From positions 1 through 64,000 of the forward strand of contig MU400507.1 of assembly GCA_022578965.1 (NCBI GenBank): a DNA stretch of 64,000 nt. Reading direction: 5' to 3'. Source of the stretch: Xylaria sp. FL1777. Lineage: Eukaryota > Ascomycota > Sordariomycetes > Xylariales > Xylariaceae. The position numbers were made by a program, and so were the translations under genes. Positions 59,466 through 64,000 of this stretch are shown here, in pieces (positions within the stretch are counted from its first letter, which is position 1; each line of letters starts with the position of its first letter). Below the pieces are notes generated by a model. That model made no database searches and was not told the origin of the DNA. It saw only the letters and a list, made by a program, of their open reading frames with translations.

Positions 59466-61495
59466 TTACTACTTATATTACTGCTAAACATAAGTATAAA
59501 TCTTGATTTATAATAATAGTTTTATTGTTTATAGTTTATTAGTTTATTAATTAGTTAGTTTATATAATTTTATATATAGGGCTTTTATATTGGTTTTTTT
59601 TAAATATGTATATTTATTAAAAACTAGCTAGCATAAATATATAACACTTGATTTTTTTTTATAATTGTTTTTATAGTTTTATTTTTGTTTTTTATTTTAT
59701 AGTATTAATTAAAGTATAAAACTATGCTTAACTTATTTATTATTAATAAAATATTGTTGCAAAACTTACTGCTATATTTTTATTTGCTTAATAATATTTT
59801 TATATTTAAGTTTTTTATTTTTTATAATAATAACTTTGCTTTTTTTGCTAGCGTTCTTAGGTTTTATTGCGTTAATATAGTAGTATAGCTTTTATTGCAT
59901 ATTATTAATAAGTATTATATTGCTTTTTGTTATTTTTAGTAAATATTAAAATAAAGCTATATAAATTTTTGGTAGTAAATTATTACTTAGTATTAAAAGG
60001 TTAAAGCAGTAAAAACTTTTTAAATAAAAGTACGCAAAGTTTAAAACGTGCTTTATAACGCTAGCAAAAAATATTAATATTTTAAATATAAGTTTTTTTT
60101 TTAAAACTAGTTATTTATAAAAGCATAAAACGTGTAAACTAATAATAGCGCTTTTTTAGTACTGCGTGTTATTAATATAGCTTATATAATTTTAAACATA
60201 AAAAATAAGCTTAATAACATTATATTACAAAAAGCCTTTATAAAACTAAAGTATTAGCTTAAGCAAAAGTTTTACTAAAATATAAAGCTTGCTATTATTA
60301 AGTTAAATAAGCTTGCTATTATTGTTAAGTTATTTATAGATTTTAAGCTAATTTTTAAGTGTAAATATATAGCTTGCTATATTAATAAAGCTATTTTTAA
60401 GCATATGCTTTAGTTAAGTATTATAGCTAAGTTTATAGTATTTAGTGCTTAATGTTAACTAAACGCTAGCAAATAAATAGCGTTAGTTTTTATAGCTAGC
60501 GCTATATATAAGCATATAATTATTGCAGTTAATACTTTATATATAATGTAATAAAACTATGCAGCATAAAAAACCTAGGCTTTTTATTGCTTTAGGAACT
60601 ATAGCGTAATAAATAATATTAAAAGCGTTAAGTTTAAAAGTTAAAGATTAGTTAATATTATTAATGTTTTATTAGCAGTAATAATAATAATGCTAAAATG
60701 CTACAAAAAGAAAACAATAGTAATTATAAAGTAGCTAGCTTTATGCTTTAATATTAACTTAATTAATTAATAGTACGCATTTTTTATTTTATGTTTTTTA
60801 TTATTATTATGTATTTTTAGCTATAAATATATATTATTTATTATAGTTTTAGTTTTTTAATAATTTTTTTATTTAGTTATAAATAAAAATAAATACTTAT
60901 AGTATTATATATATTTATATAAGTTTGTTTAATGCATAACTTAAAAAGTTTTTAAATATATATATGTAAGCTAGTTTAGTGCGCTAGCTTTTTTTTAATA
61001 TATTATTACTTTTGAATTTTTTTTTCTTTTGTTTGTTTATAGTTTTTATTTTTTTTTATTTTTAACGTTTGTTAACATAAAAAGCTTTTACTATTTATTA
61101 TAGCAAACTTATTACTAAACTTTTAAAACAATTTATTTTTAATTAACTAAATTATGTAAGACTTTTTAACTAAAAAACGTAAAGTTTTTATTAAAAAACA
61201 TATAACGCAAAACTTGCTAATAAATAATAAAAAGCTTGCTAAAGTAATAAAAATTAAACATATAATATATAAACTTTAAGTATTTTAGCATTTTTATAGT
61301 ATTATAATAAATAAGCTAAAAGCAATAAACATAATAAAAACAAAGTATAAAGTTTAAATTTTGCGTAGCTATTTAGCTATTATAAGCTAGCAAATTAGCT
61401 TTAAAGCTAGCAAAGCAAAATATATTAAAACTATTGTTTAATACTAAGTTAATTCTTTAAATTTAAACAGTGTTTATTTTATTTTAACCTGCAGA
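59466..61495. other. Unassigned AT-rich stretch
   Basis: About 2 kb. A two-copy AAGCTTGCTATTATTAAGTT-like repeat lies at 60278-60335. No gene recognised. Confidence 0.4.
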
Positions 61496-61496
61496 A

Positions 61497-61690
61497 ACTA
61501 TAATAAGCTTGCTTATAAAAACATAAATTATTTATTAATAAGTGCTTTTAATAAAGCTTTTTTAATTATGTTTTTAAACTTTTTTTTTGTGCTAATAAAA
61601 GCTATAATAAGCTTGCTTAATATATAGCTAGCTTATTAATAAGTGCTTTTAATAAAGCTTTTTTAATTATGCCTTTAAACCTTTTTTTTT
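61497..61690. repeat. Two-copy tandem duplication, ~110 bp unit
   Basis: The sequence CTATAATAAGCTTGCTTA ... TTATTAATAAGTGCTTTTAA ... AAAGCTTTTTTAATTATG occurs twice, starting near 61497 and 61606. The shared 3' halves are nearly identical. Confidence 0.87.
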
Positions 61691-62748
61691 TATATTAATA
61701 ATATTATAGAATAGCATATTAAGCAAAGCACTAATAATGTAAAAATCTTGTTTTTATAGCTATATTTTCTATTATTTTTTAGTTTTAATAAAAGTATAAT
61801 CTTTTTATTTAAACCTGTTTTTTGCTTAATGTATATATAATAACTAATTTTAAAAAGTTATAAACTATAATAAAACTAGAATAAAAACTTAATAAACTAA
61901 GTTTTTAGTAATATATAAAATAAGCTTTTAATAGTTTAAGCAGTAATAATAATTAATTATTTTTATTACTAAACTTATAAAATAGCATATTAAATAACAA
62001 GCTATAGTTTATTTATAACTTAGCGCTACTATTTATTAATAGCTTAAAAATAGGTTTATAAAATAAAGCATTTATTTTAAAGCTTAATAAAGCTAATAGC
62101 TAAAGTAGCTAGTTTTTTTTATAGCAATATTTATTAAATAATAAATTATTTTTTGCTAATAAACTATTACTTTTTTTGCTGGATTTTTTTTATACTAGCT
62201 TATTTACTTTATGGCAAACTATAAACGCTAGCTTATTAAGTTAATTGTTTATTTTTTAGCATATTTAGCTTAATATTGCAAGCTTTTAATTATTTAACTT
62301 TTTAGCTAGTAGTATATTTAAAGCATAAAACAATACATAAAATAATATATAAAACAATATATAAAAATAATAGTTTGCTAAAGTATATATAATATATAGC
62401 TAGCTTATATAAAATAACTTATTGTTTATTATATTTAGCATAAAATCTTTAATTAGCTTTTTTGAAAATTTTAATAAGCTTTAAATTAAACTTTTATTTT
62501 AGTATAAAACTTTTAATAAAGCTATTATTTAAAAGCTTTGTAAGCAAACTATATAAAGATTAAAAGGTTATAAAATGTTGTTAGCTTAAAAGCTATATAT
62601 AAAAAAACTATAATAATTTTGCAAAAATTTTTTAAATTTGCGTAATAACTTAAATAAAACTATTTTGCAAGTTTTTTTTACATTTTAGGAAATATATAAA
62701 AAACTTAATTAATTAAGCTAATAAACTACTTAATTAAAGTATATAACT
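61691..62748. other. Unassigned AT-rich stretch
   Basis: About 1.06 kb. A short AATACATAAAATAATATATA-type tandem repeat lies at 62330-62370. No gene recognised. Confidence 0.4.
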
Positions 62749-62749
62749 T

Positions 62750-63105
62750 TAAATATTGTTATTTTATTTAATTATGTTATTACATTAGTTTAGTTATATT
62801 ATTATATTAATTAAGTTATATTATTATATTAATTTAATTATATTATTTTATTTAATTATGTTATTTTATTTAGTTAAGTTGTTTTATTTAGTTAAGTTAT
62901 TTTATTTAGTTATATTGTTTTATTTAGTTATATTATAACATTAGTTTAATGGTATTATTATATTAGTTTAATTATATTATTATATTAATTTAATAATATT
63001 ATTATATTAGTTTAATTATATTGTTATATTAATATAATAATATTATTATATTAGTTTAGTTATATTTTTATATTAGTTTAGTTAATTAGTTATATTATTA
63101 TAATT
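62750..63105. repeat. ~16-20 bp AT minisatellite
   Basis: About 18-20 units built from ATTAGTTTAATTATATTATT and TTTATTTAGTTATATTG variants. C and G are almost absent, so units differ by A/G and T/C at only a few sites. Confidence 0.88.
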
Positions 63106-64000
63106 TATACATATTTTCTTTAGTTAGCTAAGCTATTATAGCTATAATATAACTAAATAAGTTTTATTATATATATATATGTTCTTTTATATATTATTTT
63201 TTTATATATGCTATATGTTTATATTTTATTAGTTTTAACTTATTTATTAATACTTTATATATTTTACTTTATTATAAATACTTTATATAATAATACCTTT
63301 AATTGTACTTTTTATTATAAATAATAAATTAAGTTTAAAGTAAATTAAGTAATAAAGAATTATATATATATAATAAAGCATATATAGCTATTAAATTATA
63401 GTGAGTATATTTTTATTTTGCTTATGTTTTATTAGCTTATTTTTAATAAAAAGGTGCTATAAGTTAAAGTTAGTTTTAAAGTTTTAACTTTTTTAAAACT
63501 TGCTTAAATTGCTGTTTTATAAATTATTATAATTTGATTTTTATATAAATCTTTTTTTAGCAATAATTAATATATAAAAAAAGCTTTTAAGCTATGTTTT
63601 AAAGCTAACAAAGGTTAATAAGTATATAAAAAAGCTAACTTTATTAATTAACATAAAATATATTTTAATTATTATATTATATAAAGATATATTTAAGCTT
63701 ATTTAGTAAACTTATATATGCTAAAACAAACTAAGTTTATTAAATTTTAATATAAGTTAGGTTTTACTTTTATTATAACTAGATTTAAATATGCACTAAA
63801 ACTATTAATAGCATTTTTAACATATATTAATAATTAAGTAATTTTAATATTAATATATGCTAAAACTATAAAGTTATATTAGTTAATTATATTAAGTTTA
63901 TTATAAATAAAATATAATTAGCAATTATATAAAAAGCTATAACTATTAATTTAATTAATTAATATATAATGTAGCTACTATAATATAAAAGCTATAATAA
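63106..64000. other. Unassigned AT-rich end of window
   Basis: About 900 bases of RIP-type sequence to the window edge; no gene, element end or repeat partner recognised. Confidence 0.4.

Larger units (their letters stand above)
1..64000. other. RIP-degraded AT-rich heterochromatin-like island
   Basis: The whole window is extremely AT-rich, with long T or A runs, very frequent TA steps and few CA/TG steps. Residual cytosine sits mainly in GCT, GCA and ACT contexts; CpG and CpC are rare. Repeat pairs differ by transitions almost exclusively, and degraded transposase, reverse transcriptase and zinc-finger frames show Gln-to-stop and Asp/Glu-to-Asn/Lys changes. These are the expected results of repeat-induced point mutation in a filamentous ascomycete. 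No open frame longer than about 90 codons exists, and the longest ones are low-complexity products of tandem repeats. The block could be an AT-isochore, a subtelomere or part of a regional centromere; the sequence alone does not decide. Confidence 0.85.

Noticed and set aside
1..64000. Mitochondrial or apicomplexan AT-rich genome
   Set aside because: No conserved organellar genes, rRNA or tRNAs; RIP-type transitions between repeats and fungal pogo/gypsy remnants point to a nuclear ascomycete genome.
1..64000. Small secreted effector genes, which often sit in AT-isochores of plant-pathogenic fungi
   Set aside because: No open frame with a signal peptide and cysteine pattern was found in any non-RIP patch.

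Overview
This window looks like an AT-rich, gene-empty island from the nuclear genome of a filamentous ascomycete (Pezizomycotina). It has almost no usable reading frames in 64 kb. TpA is very abundant and CpA/TpG scarce, and repeat copies differ almost only by C/T and G/A transitions. When frames are read with the idea that CAA/CAG became TAA/TAG and GA-rich codons became AA-rich, degraded transposon proteins become legible. That is the signature of repeat-induced point mutation (RIP). I cannot name the species; Leptosphaeria-type isochores and RIP-degraded regional centromeres are the obvious comparisons.

Layout. 1-12.5 kb: two copies of a ~2.15 kb repeat (family A), a 1,863 bp Fot1/pogo element whose DDE transposase can be read on the minus strand, and one full and one 5'-truncated copy of a ~2.19 kb element (family B). 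13.5-28.5 kb: a single 14,957 bp Ty3/gypsy LTR retrotransposon on the minus strand with two 304 bp LTRs, readable reverse transcriptase and integrase, and 5.8 kb of unexplained sequence between integrase and the 3' LTR. 28.5-32.5 kb: minisatellites, microsatellites and one inverted repeat. 32.8-36.4 kb: a 3,577 bp Mutator-like element with ~84 bp terminal inverted repeats and a 9 bp target duplication. 36.7-41 kb: minisatellites, then the remains of a C2H2 zinc-finger gene whose 87 bp finger array is interrupted by a 256 bp element. 43.6-45.7 kb: family B, inverted. 47.5-54.3 kb: nested transposons with unusually intact ends. 54.3-64 kb: AT-rich sequence with many short tandem arrays and no gene found.

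Functionally the window is a graveyard. Every recognised enzyme has lost catalytic acidic residues (D to N, E to K) and carries many in-frame stops. The only sequence that escaped mutation is short: the 256 bp element, the ~130 bp and ~118 bp terminal hairpins at 48.3 and 54.2 kb, and the 47.5-48.3 kb segment. No intact protein gene, tRNA, rRNA or CRISPR array was found. Boundaries given with target duplications are exact; those of degraded coding regions and tandem arrays are approximate.
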